A stretch of 43,101 nucleotides of DNA from Tubiluchus corallicola. Its lineage: Eukaryota > Priapulida > Priapulimorpha > Priapulimorphida > Tubiluchidae. Shown piece by piece: positions 32,965-43,101 of the stretch (the stretch's first letter is position 1; every line of letters starts with the position of its first letter). The stretch covers positions 1-43,101 of the forward strand of contig JAQGDQ010001267.1 of the NCBI GenBank assembly GCA_030141605.1, written 5' to 3'. The notes under the pieces are model-generated. The model saw only the letters and a program-made list of their open reading frames with translations. It had not been told where the DNA came from and searched no databases. Position numbers and translations under genes: made by a program.

Positions 32965-33780
32965 GAAAATCATTTTTACAAATGTTCTTAAATAAACAAA
33001 TAAGCGGATTTTCTAGATCAACTTGAAAAAACAGTTAGTGAATTCTTAATGTGAGACCACTGACCTTCCATCACATATAATTTTACAGAAGCTGTTCTTT
33101 GAGTTATGGCACACCTTAGACGAGCATCTATACTACTCTACTTGCTTATTTTGTAACTGATAGTACAGTAGCGGATCCGAAGAAAAAAACCTTAAGCGAG
33201 AAAAGGTCATTTATTGACACTTGAGCGTGTCGTACTCGTTATGCCTGGGGTAATTTTTTATCTCGGTTAACGACTTTGTCAGAGAAAGGTCGAAAGACTT
33301 GTCAAGGCGGTTGTGAATACTCAGAACAGCGAGGAAAAATTCTGCCACACGATGTCGCCACGTGCATAGTTTCATGGAATTTAAATGTGCGAGAAGAAAT
33401 GGTATTTCAATACATTTTATATTGCTGTATAAGTTGGCTGTATTAAGCATAGGCAATGCAGGCCAGCCAACAAGATGAGAAGTCAATTATTTCTGGTGTT
33501 GATTTCTTAATTTCTTAAATCTTGAACCTTTGTTTATTAAAAAGACTAGAGATTAGATTTTATAATTTGCGTAAAACTTTGTTAAAGTTAATTAGATCAA
33601 TTTGGTTTAGATTTCGCCGTAAAATTGAGCAAAATTATATAAAATTTTCTTATTTTTTTCAGATTAAACGATACAAACTACACAATTATGTTGTTGGAGA
33701 TTTTTTTATATAAGAAGGTAGCACAATAGTACAAAAGTGAACTAAGATGATGTAAAAGTCATAAAAGCTTATTAGTCACA
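32965..33780. other. Intron stretch with an unassigned 91-codon frame
   Basis: A minus-strand frame at 33211-33486 (starting MTSHLVGWPALPML) has a normal amino-acid mix and higher GC than its surroundings, but no recognised domain. It could be a remnant of a gene or transposon. Confidence 0.25.
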
Positions 33781-33819
33781 GGAAGGTGTCTTATTGAAGC
33801 ATGTGAAGTAAAAATATTA

Positions 33820-33960
33820 AGCCAATTATACGGAATTATTTGAGTCAATTACCGACAGTTTTTATATACATTTGAATAGAAGCGGCCCGTACCAGGCATT
33901 ATTGAGTCAATTAAGCGATTGAGTCTATTAATCGTGAGTCTATTAAGCGGCGTCTACTGT
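33820..33960. repeat. Fragment related to R4
   Basis: GGAATTATTTGAGTCAATTA then CCGACAGTTTTTATATAC and CGGCCCGTACCAGGC follow the order of the R4 left arm and first 73-bp unit, but are strongly diverged. Confidence 0.5.
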
Positions 33961-33971
33961 ATCATTATAGT

Positions 33972-34059
33972 TAGGCCTATTTCAAGGGGGGGAAGTGGGG
34001 ATACTTCCCCGGGGGCTCGCGCCAAGGTAACATTTTTTTGCTTTATGCGAACATACTGC

Positions 34060-34103
<44 letters not shown>

Positions 34104-34117
34104 CTCTCTTTCTCTCT

Positions 34118-34180
<63 letters not shown>

Positions 34181-34409
34181 TCACGCGCGCCGTTTCCCAG
34201 TATTGACAAGTATTAAGGACTGGTCTTGAGAATAAAGCAGTTTTTCTTTCAATTGTTCTTTCCGTTAACAACTGTATAACTCCATATTTTCTTTTCGAAA
34301 ATGCTTCTCCGGCGTTCTAGCAGTTCAAAAATTTTCAGCCTAAGTGAGACCCGAGGGGGCCTCACACGCCCGAATTCCCCGGGCCTCGCTTAGGCTGAAA
34401 TAGGCCCTG
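33972..34409. mobile_element. hAT-type MITE, family C, with internal (TC)n
   Basis: Starts TAGGCCTATTTCAAG, ends CTGAAATAGGCCCTG, flanked by a perfect 8-bp duplication ATTATAGT (33964-33971 and 34410-34417). It contains a TC microsatellite (34063-34175) and a subterminal stem, CAGCCTAAGTGAG with CTCGCTTAGGCTG. Confidence 0.85.
34063..34175. repeat. (TC)n microsatellite inside family C MITE
   Basis: Two long TC runs split by a short TTTCTCTCTCCCCCC-type interruption. Confidence 0.95.
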
Positions 34410-34419
34410 ATTATAGTAC

Positions 34420-34870
34420 TACTGTAATAAACTGTGACATCGAGATTTAATAAGTTTTAATAGGTTTAATCTGTACGTGAATTATTGCCTTTCTAATGTA
34501 ATGTAATTTAATGTTAACTTAAACTTCAATGCATCTTAAAGTAATTTAACCTTCGGGTTACAAGATTCTTTTAATAAACTGATATTTAAATTCACACACC
34601 ATAACATAAAGCATAAAGCCAGTATATAAGATGGGCTAATGAACTGGACCATATGGGGTGCCTTGGCCATATAGGAATCAATGTACATACAACCTCCTTC
34701 ACAGAGGTAAACAGCCAGAATAGGTACAGCAAAAGAAAACAACACAGAGCGAATATAGAATTGATTCACCCATCCACTCAGTAAGTAAACTCGTAGCCAT
34801 TTATAATTTTAGTCACCACTCACAATGCTCTGACCACTCAGCCATGTATCCCAACTGCTGAGATACTTAA
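34420..34870. other. Intron stretch, nothing firmly recognised
   Basis: A minus-strand frame at 34536-34769 (77 codons, hydrophobic) has no recognised domain. Confidence 0.4.
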
Positions 34871-34994
34871 TATCAATATTGTGTTTTCACAATACCTGCT
34901 ACTTTTATCCATTTAAAGCAAAACCGGATCCAAAATATTGTGTTTTCACAATACCTGCTACTTTTAACATTTAAAGCAAAACCGGACCAGGTCA

Positions 34995-35440
34995 AAATAA
35001 TCTCCTCGTTAAAATATTTAAAGGAAACCTACCATTTTTTTCAAAAATAACTTACGTGAAAGAATTATTACCACACAAACACAATTTCCTATTCGCACCA
35101 CTAGTTCTTCACTGTTACTTGCATTTCGCTATTCTCTGGTTAGACGGGCACATGCGCCAGCATTTCGGAAACCCATTGCACAAAAAACAGGTGCTGCACC
35201 TCTCAGTTCAGATGTGCTAGTTAGCGACGAACTACAAACGTTCAACAGCTCATACGTAATCACAGTGGAGAATTTGAAATTTGAATTGTTATCTTAAAAC
35301 TTGCCTAGTTTTAGTACAGCACATTGAATATCTTACAGTAGCACTGTACTTCAATTTTCTCTTTAGCAACACGCTCATGGAATATTTTTGCTGTTGAAAA
35401 TTACGTTCGTTTGTGATGTCATCAATAGCTGGGCTCGTCC
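34995..35440 (+). repeat. Dispersed repeat R2, copy 3
   Basis: The fullest copy. It is preceded by a two-unit tandem duplication (34873-34985) containing the small hairpin ATTGTGTTTTCACAAT in each unit. Confidence 0.7.
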
Positions 35441-35561
35441 ACCATTAATTAAGATTTCCCTATTAATAATTTCAATCTATTATTTAATTATCGGAAATGC
35501 TTTTGCAGTATTAAAGTGTATACTTTTACCGGATTTGAAAATGGGATAGTATATGAAAAAT

Positions 35562-36166
35562 GGGATAGTAAAGACCTTTAAGTATCTGGGGTCAATGATA
35601 GACGAGACTGCAGGAATGGAAAAGGAGGTGAATTTCAGGATTCAGTGTGGTTGGAATAACTAGCGAAAAGTTTCAGGTGTGATATGCGATAAGAGGATTC
35701 CAGCAAGACTTAAAGGTAAAGTCCACAAAGCAGTGGTCAGACCCGCCCTAATATATGGGCTGGAAGCAGCACCTCTAAAGAAGACCGAAGAGAAGAAAAT
35801 GGATGTGGTGGAGATGAGGATGTTGTGATGGATGGTGGGAATAACAAGAAGGGATAAAATCAGGAATAGTAATATTAGAGGAACAGTGAAAGTAGTGGAA
35901 GCCTCGAAAAAGATACAAGAGGCAAGATTGCGATGGTATGGGCTTCTGAGAAGAAGAGTCGGTGAAGATCATGTGGGAAGGGAGGTCAACGAAATGGAAG
36001 TGCTGGGAAATAGAAGAAGAGGACGACCCAAGCTGAGATGGTTTGAATGTATTAATGGAGACCTTAGAGAGAAGAACATAAATGAAGAGATGGCCAACAA
36101 CAGGAATGCATGGAGACGACTTATTCACAACGGCGACACCGCATAGGGAAAAGCTGAGAAGAAGAA
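35562..36166 (+). mobile_element. 3' end of an RTE-type LINE, 5'-truncated
   Basis: Encodes the C-terminal part of a reverse transcriptase [29 protein letters not shown], then ARLRWYGLLRRR, RRRGRPKLRWF and a stop at 36144, then a GAAGAAGAA tail. A 17-bp target duplication beginning GATAGTATATG flanks it (35545-35561 and 36167-36183). Two in-frame stops (TAG 35661, TGA 35826) make it dead. It is antisense to the host gene and its duplication ends 27 bp past the exon 4 donor. Confidence 0.88.
35571..36146 (+). pseudogene. RTE-type reverse transcriptase C-terminus, broken
   Basis: One frame runs the whole way apart from TAG at 35661-35663 and TGA at 35826-35828. The conserved Tyr-Leu-Gly-Ser and RPxLxYGLE motifs of the thumb-side region are visible. 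The catalytic region and endonuclease are missing. Confidence 0.85.
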
Positions 36167-36210
36167 GATAGTATATGAAAAATCATCCTGTCTTCCTAAG
36201 CATTTCTTAC

Positions 36211-36405
36211 CTTTGGTTCTTTGACTGTGTTCCTCATCACGTCCTTCCAGTTTTTGTCGACGACGCCGAACAGCCGTCCCTCTTCTGGCATCTGGCTCAT
36301 GATGTCCTCGGAGGAAAAGATGGGCTCCAGGTAGAGCCACTGTGCCTGCACCTTCAGCCACTCGTCAATCGTCTCCTGTGTCTTCAAAAGCCGATCTTCC
36401 CAGAT
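36211..36405 (-). CDS. Dynein heavy chain, local exon 4 (linker)
   Basis: Residues 180-244, 195 bp. It contains [19 protein letters not shown] followed by [14 protein letters not shown] and [11 protein letters not shown], one of the best conserved stretches of the dynein linker. Acceptor is TTAATCTTCAG, donor AAG|GTAAGA, phase 0 at both ends. The RTE fragment and its target duplication end 27 bp past the donor. The next intron is the 17.2-kb one that holds the ankyrin gene. Confidence 0.97.
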
Positions 36406-36504
36406 CTGAAGATTAAAGAAAACAATTGAATTGAATTTATTGACTAACTGGGATAAGGAATATTAATCCCTGTTAATTTTATAAGACTAAATTTATAAGG
36501 CTTA

Positions 36505-37200
36505 TTTGTGTTGCTTGCAAACCAAAACCGATTATAAGTCGGCATAGTTAAAACCACGTTATGATTCTTGAAAGTAGAATGCACCAAAAATTTGGTCAAG
36601 TGTCGATTTTTCATTTTTTATGAAAATAAATGCTAAATATATTGGACTTTTATATTCTAGCATCAAATTATTGCGTTAGGGTTAGTACTAAATGTCCAAA
36701 AAATACTAAAAATCTAATTTTATAACTCCTAACCCGCTTTTCTGTCTGGAAACTAGTACTGCAATTGTAAAAAACTTGGATTTTCAAACTCCAATAGTAT
36801 CTGGAAGCTGTCATTTTGCTTCGAGTTTTTTCTGTTGACAAGACCTGATCTTCGTCAGGAAGAGCCATCTACTGGATTTAAACATAACTTCAATGTGCTT
36901 TTGCCTCTTGCAAAGTCCATAGCAACCACACTTTCGTACGGTTGCTAAGTGTTTTGTACAAAACGCGAGAAAAAACAATGGCTGACTTTAACAGTGATTT
37001 TCTGAAGATTAAGTTTTTCTGTGTACAGCCCGCACTTCAACTTCAATGTGGATTATCTCAGCTTAGAAAGAACATAGAGTGATGAACTTGGTATCAAAAT
37101 TATCCTCATGAAATGCAGATTCAGGATGTGTGAATAACTAGAAAAACTTAATTGCCGACTTATGGACGATTTTGCTACGCAAACACACATTTGTAGACAT
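36505..37200. mobile_element. Long-TIR element R7, copy 2
   Basis: Ends GCTTGCAAACCAAAACCG with ATTATAAGTCGGC, and GCCGACTTATGGACGA with TTTTGCTACGC, are inverted. It is in opposite orientation to copy 1, about 5 kb away, in the neighbouring intron across exon 4, so the two could pair. Confidence 0.7.
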
Positions 37201-37265
37201 TTATAGAATCAGATGATTTGAAGAGATTGCTGAATTTTGAATGAATGTTGATGTAGATAAAAATT

Positions 37266-37545
37266 AAATTCAAGTATCATCTAGTTTCATTATTTCCGCT
37301 ACTGCATTTATACTATTGAATACGTTGTTAGAATTAAAAATATCACAAAATGAATTAAAGTTAATATTAGTATACCAGTTTCTGATAGTTTCTGACATAG
37401 AACAAGTACATAACACATGATGTTCAGACTGTTCAGCTGGAGGATTTGCATTACATACACAAGTTCTTTGTTCCATAGGTTTCCGAGACCATCTATCTGT
37501 CTCAATTTTCAAAGGAAAACCGGATGATTGTGTAAACACGAGTTC
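37266..37545 (-). pseudogene. LINE ORF2 C-terminal fragment
   Basis: Minus-strand frame reading IETDRWSRKPMEQRTCVCN then SEHHVLCTCSMSETIRNWY. R-x-C-x-C ... E-H-H-x-L-x-x-C is the Cys-His motif at the C-terminus of many non-LTR ORF2 proteins. No intact RT domain lies beside it. Confidence 0.55.
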
Positions 37546-38100
37546 AGAATAAGGAATGCTCTAAAATACTGAAAACTACAATAGCTTATCTTAAATCAAA
37601 GATTAAATAATAATTACCTCGGATACTCGAATTTTGTTAAACTTTCAAAGTTACGCGCGGCTCGGTGAATCTACTAAGATTGGCAGCGGCGCCTTTTTGT
37701 CACATTCGTGTGGCCCACAAATAGAAGGCGGTACCGTGATAAGCATGATCATGAACTGCGGTGTTAGTTTCTGACGTCATGACGTAGAGCCCATTTTCGT
37801 GACATCACGCGTTTAAGCAGTACTGTAACACTTATGCAAATGTGCTTGACGTGCAAGGGAAGGCGCCTGCTATTGCACACACTGTAGTTAGTTTCTGACA
37901 TAAGCAATAGCTGTGTTCGGTTGCCGTTAATTAACTTTCTAAGCTAATTATTCAAATATAAGAAACAATTGCTAACTTTTATAGGCAAAGAAAATGTATG
38001 TTTTTGACAGTAAATTAAAATGAGATTGAGTCTAAACAATCGTCCGGTCTTCCTTTAACTTATGACACGAGAGCCTAGTCATTGTCCAAGTAATTCCATG
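37546..38100. other. Intron stretch, nothing firmly recognised
   Basis: Includes inverted words GCGGCGCCTTTTTG (37687) and GGAAGGCGCCTGC (37858), possibly a worn TIR pair, and TGACGTCA at 37772. Confidence 0.35.
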
Positions 38101-38102
38101 TA

Positions 38103-38418
38103 CAGTCGACCCTCGTTAAACCGGACCCCGTTAGCCCGGATATCGGATAAGATGGCCGTCATCCATGGTAAAGGAAACTGACCGATTTCCGTCCGAGCCG
38201 GAGCACTAAACAAGGCCTACCAACTGTACAATAATTTCTTTATCCTCACAGGTTAACTATTTTAAAGTAATATACAGTCTAGTATACAGTGCAATGTATC
38301 TAGGCCTTATTAAGGTGATTATTCCTGTATAATATAGACCATATATAGGCATATCAGATAAATCAGACAATCGGCTAAACCCCCCCCCCCCATTAGTCCG
38401 GTTTAATGAGATTGACTG
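38103..38418. mobile_element. pogo-like MITE (CAGTCGACCCTCGTTAAACC)
   Basis: Left end CAGTCGACCCTCGTTAAACC and right end GGTTTAATGAGATTGACTG are inverted and flanked by TA on both sides (38101-38102 and 38419-38420). CAGTC...TTAA ends with TA targets match pogo/Tigger-type MITEs. It has a C12 run at 38379-38390 and encodes nothing. Confidence 0.8.
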
Positions 38419-38591
38419 TAACTCATTAACATCTGTCATTACTTTAGAGCATACTGGGTGCACAGATAGTTCAGGAGCGCATAATTTGTAAGTTTCTATG
38501 TTACTGCCATCTTGGCTAATTTCTAAGCGATGTTTTCTGTCAATTACGTCGACTTTCACGGGGTCATTTGAAGACGGATGAAGCGATATTC

Positions 38592-39028
38592 CAGAGGTGT
38601 GCAAAATATCTGACTAGCCGGGCCACATTAAACTTTCCCGCAATTCCTGAAGGCCACAGGCAGTTTGATCAAGGAGCCAAGTACAGTAGGACCTAGAAGT
38701 TATTAAAATTTATATTACAAACCATATATTTCTACTTTCAGGACAGATAGTGGTAATTTCATTACAATGCATATTAGTAATGTGTATCACACAGTCTGTG
38801 TAGTACAGTGACATTAAGCTACAACCGTCTTGTAAGGGTTAATGGCATCCGATCTAGTAGAAAAAACTACCCGCACTATCCTTGGGATCGTGGCACGAAC
38901 TTCAGCTGGATACACTCAATTAATCGCCGGGGCCGCACTTTCATTAGGTTGACAAATCTCTTCGCGGGCCGCACAAATTATCTCGGCGGGCCGCAAGTGG
39001 CCCGCGGGCCGCAATTTGCACACCCCTG
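38592..39028. mobile_element. hAT-type MITE, family A, long subfamily
   Basis: Starts CAGAGGTGTGCAAAA, ends TTTGCACACCCCTG. The 8-bp flanks are only partly alike (CGATATTC and CACTATAC, 5 of 8). An internal deletion removes part of the left arm, where the text jumps from TAGGACC to TAGAAGTTATT. It lies in the intron between exons 3 and 4. Confidence 0.85.
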
Positions 39029-39646
39029 CACTATACGATGAAAATAATGAAAACTTACTACAAACAGAGATAGAGAGATGTGAAAGCATATTTAGAAACT
39101 GGCTTCACAATAAAAAATTTTCTATTTTCAGTTTTCTATTTTTTTTGCCTTTTTCTTGCTTTTTTTATCCACGATGCTTTACACTTCTTTGCCCAGCGTT
39201 TTGAATTTCCGGTAATAGATGGCGCCACACGGTGCAACAATTTCTTAACAAGTGCACAATTTTACTCACAGATACTGGAAAAATTAGTATTCAAAAGTAA
39301 CATCGGTGAACGAAAATTAGTGCAGAAGAAAAAACACAAATGGGTTAAAAAGTAACACAGATGTTACTAATAAACACAAAAATCACCTGGTGCTGCCATC
39401 TGTATGAAGGAGTTTTAAACTTTAAGCTGCCCTGTTTACTGTTTTACTTATTTATTTTCAAAAGACATTTGCAATTCTATGCTTGTTAATCATACTGCTA
39501 GCTTTTAACAGATATAATGCAAGAGTAATCTTGTGCTGCCATCTCTTATCAGTAGAATTAACTTAATCTGTGCTGTTTTCTAATTTAAAGAGGATAGAAA
39601 ATGTTTGGAAAATTGTGCTGCCACCTTTTGTCACCTCTTTACCCAC
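39029..39646. other. Intron stretch, nothing firmly recognised
   Basis: GTGCTGCCATCT-like words recur at 39391, 39533 and 39614. No coding frame recognised. Confidence 0.4.
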
Positions 39647-39847
39647 CTTGATTTCTTTTTCAAAAGGTTTGATGAACGCTGAACCGCGCATGGTCTGCGT
39701 CTTGACAATCTGGTCATCTAGCAGTGACTGGACCTCGTCCACCGATGCCAAGATGTATACTCCGGAGTCGCGGTATGCAGATAGCGTGAACGCCACCGTT
39801 TCCCACTCGTCCTGCATCTTTTGCATTGCTTTCTCCAGGGAATATTC
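39647..39847 (-). CDS. Dynein heavy chain, local exon 3 (linker)
   Basis: Residues 113-179, 201 bp, starting [15 protein letters not shown] and ending [15 protein letters not shown]. The pattern L-E-x-A-x-x-x-M-x-x-E-W, then [11 protein letters not shown], then [10 protein letters not shown] is the usual dynein linker order. Acceptor is CCTGTACAG, donor AAG|GTGGGT, phase 0 at both ends. Confidence 0.95.
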
Positions 39848-40490
39848 CTGTACAGGAAGCAGTTAAATATTAATCAGCGAACGAAATATTATTCAAGATG
39901 ATTTGTTTTAAATTTATTCTTAAATTTAAAAATTTAAAAAATTAAGAAAAGAATAAAACGTAAGTAATGAAGGATAGAATTGTTTCCTTTGATTCATCAA
40001 TAAATTTTACAGCAGATGTGGAAAAATAAAAAACCAAGCTTGAGAATTGAACTCAAAACCTTCTGTTTCATTAATGCTGTTATCTGTTGTTTACTACTAC
40101 TGCTTGGAAGTATTGTATAAAAGAGGAGACTAGAAGAGAGAATCTTGGAGATTCAGGACAGGCTAATGACAAAAAAGTCTATTCTGACAGCAAGCATCAA
40201 TAGTAATTTCAGTAAGGTGAACGAAAAGGAAAAAATTAAAATTCACAATGAGGAGTAATGACCAAAATAGTCACCCTTTATATTTTTAAATGTTTTAAAA
40301 AAAGGAGTAAACAGAAACTAACATGTTAATATTGATAACATTACGCTGACTGTACCTATACAAAAATTATATTATATTTGTTATTTGTTATGTGTGTTTT
40401 ATGGCTCTATAACTATAATTTAGTAGTTCTGTTTTGTACTTTTGTATTTTGTTGTTGTTTTGTTGTATGTATGTCATTGTAACGTAACGT
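39848..40490. other. Intron stretch, nothing recognised
   Basis: AT-rich. A minus-strand B-box-like word (GAGTTCAATTCTC near 40050) lacks tRNA context. Confidence 0.45.
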
Positions 40491-40495
40491 ATATG

Positions 40496-40964
40496 CAGGG
40501 ATGAGAACGACAAAATGCAAAAAACTCTGAAACAGACCGTAGGCAGCAACAAATTGCAATTTTGTGACCGTAGAGAGCCTCTAAGTGGACTTAAAATAAC
40601 AATTACCTTGTTTCATGCATAATTTAAAATACCCAACTATCAAGGATACATGATACCTAATTGTCTCAAAAACACCTAAGTACTGACTGCTCCTATGCAA
40701 AAGTATATAAAAACTGTCTGCAATTGACTCAAATAACTCCGCACAATTGATTCTATATTTTTATATATAAGAGATATACACGTGGTTACACTGATGTACG
40801 TGATGTAAACAAAGTGACGGCCTGCCATCTAGCGGTCAGCTTGTGAAATAATGTACTGGGTCCGTAAAAATTTTCTCAGCGAATTTACGCGACTTACAAA
40901 AATGGCACTACTGGTCTTCCAAAAACTCGGAATTCCGCGTATCCGCGGAAAATTCTCATCCCTG
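40496..40964. mobile_element. TIR element, family D, copy 2
   Basis: Starts CAGGGATGAGAACGAC, ends AATTCTCATCCCTG; flanks TATATG and CATATG agree in 5 of 6 bases. It is highly similar to 17335-17827. Between exons 2 and 3. It shares a central segment with R4 elements (TATACACGTGGTTACACTGA). Confidence 0.75.
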
Positions 40965-41012
40965 CATATGCCAATAATAATTTTGTTAGAATGCGGCTTT
41001 TCAATCACGTAC

Positions 41013-41198
41013 CTTGGAGGCTGCAGAGCTGATTGTCTCAAATTTGTCCATGAACGAAGTCAGATTCTGCTTCAGCATCTTGCGCAGGGTGGTTCCAGAA
41101 TCGGGGGTGATGTCGCGACCGACGATCGTCGATATCTGCTGCCAGTGTCTCTTGCGCATCCCGGGGTTGCAGAGAACGGTGATGATGGGCAGCGATTC
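41013..41198 (-). CDS. Dynein heavy chain, local exon 2 (linker)
   Basis: Residues 51-112, 186 bp, phase 0 at both ends. It contains NPGMRKRHWQQI, the conserved linker motif (N-P-x-M/L-R-x-R-H-W) found in all dynein heavy chains. Acceptor is TTCTTCCAG, donor AAG|GTACGT. The linker swings across the AAA ring as the mechanical element of the power stroke. A truncated SINE begins about 34 bp upstream of the acceptor. Confidence 0.93.
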
Positions 41199-41231
41199 CT
41201 GGAAGAACATTAGTCGCTAGTATGTTTAGTC

Positions 41232-41390
41232 TAGACCAGACGGTTTAGTCTAGTGGCAATGCGTCTGCTTTCCGTCTGAGAGGTACCTGCTGTTGCCCTG
41301 CGTGACGTGTGGTATTTAGGGGTAAAAATGGGGTAATAATAGTCTCAATTATGTAGCTGTAGGTTGTTATTTACAGTCGGCGATAATAAA
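41232..41390 (+). mobile_element. tRNA-derived SINE, copy 3, internally deleted
   Basis: The head runs to TCTGAGAGGT and then jumps to ACCTGCTGTTGCCC. The deletion, which removes the B box, lies between two GGT triplets in the full-length copies. It is also 3'-truncated. It starts about 34 bp upstream of the exon 2 acceptor, antisense to the host gene. Confidence 0.75.
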
Positions 41391-41473
41391 ATACTTACAT
41401 ATGATGACGATTGCTGAGTAATGGATATATCTCTTTCATTTTCCGATTAGTTAATGCCACTTGTATTAATTAA

Positions 41474-41803
41474 TGTTTACTTTTTCATGAAGCTGATAAC
41501 AATTTTAAAGAATTTAGGCTTTGTCTAGGCAATCTCGTCTCTATTATTGATACTACAGAGTCTAGCTATGTTTGTTGTTTCGGAGATTTCAATTCCCATT
41601 TTCAAAAAAGATTATATGCGGAGCTAAGTGAAACGTGTAAAGCTAATGACTATATTATATCTGATGTAGTGAAAATGCCAAGTTCTTCATTTGCGTTCTC
41701 TAGTGTAGCCCACAACTCAACCACATGGCTTGACCATCTAATTAGTACCATGGCTATGGTCTCTTTAATTGGAGATATGTGTGTGAATTATGAGTTTGGC
41801 TGA
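41474..41803 (+). pseudogene. LINE endonuclease domain fragment
   Basis: Open plus-strand frame of about 110 codons with YVCCFGDFNSHF (GDFN motif of the apurinic-type endonuclease of non-LTR elements) and, about 50 residues later, HNSTTWLDHLIST, matching the catalytic S/T-x-x-D-H region. Both edges are cut; there is no reverse transcriptase. It lies in the intron between exons 1 and 2, antisense to the host. Confidence 0.65.
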
Positions 41804-41947
41804 CAATCAGTCTGTGAATATACTACATGAATGCAAGATCAGTGCTCTTAAAATTTGAAATTTTGAGTTTGTTTCGCTATTTTTAAGCTGCAAGTTCAAT
41901 TCGAAAGGTACAAAACCCACAGTGTGTCCGCGTTGGGCTACTCTTAC

Positions 41948-42098
41948 CCTAAATTCACGAATGTTGTCCAGCACGGTCTGACAGACGGTCAATATGGCCG
42001 GTGCTTCTTCTTCTTCATCTTGTTCCTTCTCGTGCTCACTAGCAGTTTCCTCAACCTCCTTTAATCTTTTCTTCATCTTCTGTGATTCCATGTCCTTC
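41948..42098 (-). CDS. Dynein heavy chain, local exon 1 (linker entry)
   Basis: Residues 1-50. The first base completes a codon from an exon outside the window; acceptor is a pyrimidine run ending in AAACAG, donor AGG|GTAAG. The N-terminal half is strongly charged (runs of K, E and D, DEEEEAP at about residues 27-33), followed by the helical segment ILTVCQTVLDNIREFR. The charged stretch before the linker is typical of inner-arm dyneins. It ends in phase 0 and joins ESLP of exon 2. Confidence rests on this join and the family context more than on the charged part itself, which is poorly conserved. Confidence 0.8.
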
Positions 42099-42204
42099 CT
42101 GTTTACAGGAAAAATACGGTCAACAGTTGCGGTTCTCGTACATTCCCGTCACCGATGCCACGGTCGTTAAATTGGACAGAACGTCCGTCAAGTATCAAGA
42201 TGCT

Positions 42205-42308
42205 GAATATCGTATATATTTTAATACTACTATATCGTATATTATATATATTATTATTATATATCGTATATCGTATATTTTAATATTAATATATCGTATA
42301 TATTTTAA
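42205..42308. repeat. ATATCGTATAT-rich low-complexity repeat
   Basis: Repeated ATATCGTATAT and TTATTAT words next to the R1 copy. No gene. Confidence 0.8.
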
Positions 42309-43045
42309 TTGAAATTCTACTGGTATGGGCTTTTTATATATACATATATAAGATTTGAGGCTACAGCTTCGACGACGGCACCATTTGCGGCGATCTATAC
42401 ATCAAACGAAAGGTCTCAATCTAGTGTCGTGCCATTGGGGGTTTATTTTTCGAATCGGGCCCACCGAATGGCCATTTTTCGGCCGTTTTTTGCAAAACTT
42501 TTACGTCTTATTTCTAGAGAACGGGAACGAGCCGGCCATGGATAGATAGCCCGTTCAGCAGTGGGTGTCGTAGGCATATTTAGAATTTGCGAGAGGGCCA
42601 CGGCGTCCCGTAACGGACGTCTTCCCGGACCCAACTCCGGATTTTTTCGAAATTTTGACCAAACAGCATCTGGATAAAACGTTCTGGCGGCGCCTGGTGG
42701 GACTCTCGAAAGGAGATATACGGCTTTTTAGAAGGAGGAAGAACAGGGCTACACGATGATGTGGGCTATATTTTAGGACACGTCCACCAAAAGGAGTGAC
42801 GACGAGTTAATTAGATGTTCTATTTTTGTCAATTTTCGCTTGGAAAACTGCTGACGCAAAGCCATTATTGTTGTGACGTCATCCATTATACTTCTGCTTA
42901 TAACTTTAATTCAGTAAAAGCTGCTGCTGCTGACTTTGCGTTAGGTAAATAAACGAACATTATGTAGGATGTTCGCGTATTTTTGATTATAGGTGTATTT
43001 GTAAGCAAAATATTTTGAGGAGCCTTTGCTAGTAATTGCATTATA
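42303..43045 (-). repeat. Dispersed repeat R1, longer copy B
   Basis: Minus-strand counterpart of 820-1352. Its ORF (42443-42634, minus) encodes 63 residues starting MGPGRRPLRDAVALSQILN, without recognised domain. It contains TGACGTCA at 42874. It lies upstream of local exon 1, and I found no further dynein exon in or beside it. Confidence 0.6.
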
Positions 43046-43101
43046 ATCTCCAGGTAGAATAAAAATGTAAAACAAGCTACACTCAGTTTTGACTGTTAGT
43101 G

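Noticed and set aside
42100-42120. Remnant pogo TIR (GGAAAAATACGGT) at the exon 1 acceptor
   Set aside because: Only 13 bases resemble the 9173 element end and there is no partner end or TA duplication.

Overview
This is animal nuclear DNA: spliced coding exons with GT-AG introns, AT-rich introns packed with transposons and satellites, a 5S-rRNA-derived SINE and a tRNA-derived SINE. The two recognisable genes fit a ciliated invertebrate; I cannot name the species from the window.

Nearly the whole window is one gene on the minus strand, an axonemal dynein heavy chain of the DNAH1/3/7/12 (single-headed inner-arm) type. I could place 14 consecutive internal exons, from 42098 down to 1537. Together they give 782 codons with every splice phase matching and no stop codon, covering the tail/linker region and then the complete AAA1 motor module (Walker A, Walker B, sensor I). 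The gene runs off both ends: the first exon starts one base into a codon, and AAA2 is not in the window. Exons total 2,347 bp in about 40.5 kb, so about 94% of the locus is intron.

The largest intron (36210 to 19033, 17.2 kb) contains a second gene on the opposite strand: a 571-codon ankyrin-repeat protein with a SOCS-box-like C-terminus (28701-30416, plus strand), a candidate Cullin-RING ligase substrate adaptor. A hAT-type MITE has landed exactly at its stop codon; the 8-bp target duplication contains the last codon and the stop.

The other introns, from right to left, hold: a dispersed repeat with a conserved short ORF (also present inverted at the left end of the window), a LINE endonuclease fragment, a truncated tRNA-SINE, TIR elements, pogo-like and hAT MITEs, an RTE-type reverse transcriptase 3' end, a 5S-SINE, a solo-LTR-like segment, and many tandem arrays (72, 26, 73, 108, 18, 6 and 5 bp units). 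The 73-bp array lies inside a TIR transposon whose other copy carries only one unit, which looks like a satellite arising from a transposon. Repeats come within 0-45 bp of splice sites at several exons. The exon coding the AAA1 P-loop has a pogo element 24 bp from its acceptor and a 1.8-kb satellite about 13 bp from its donor.

The most notable features are the satellite-filled dynein gene, which resembles the repeat-swollen dynein genes known from Drosophila Y chromosomes, the nested antisense ANK-SOCS gene, and the two well-resolved cases of transposon and satellite remodelling. I see no prokaryotic-type system, CRISPR array or operon.
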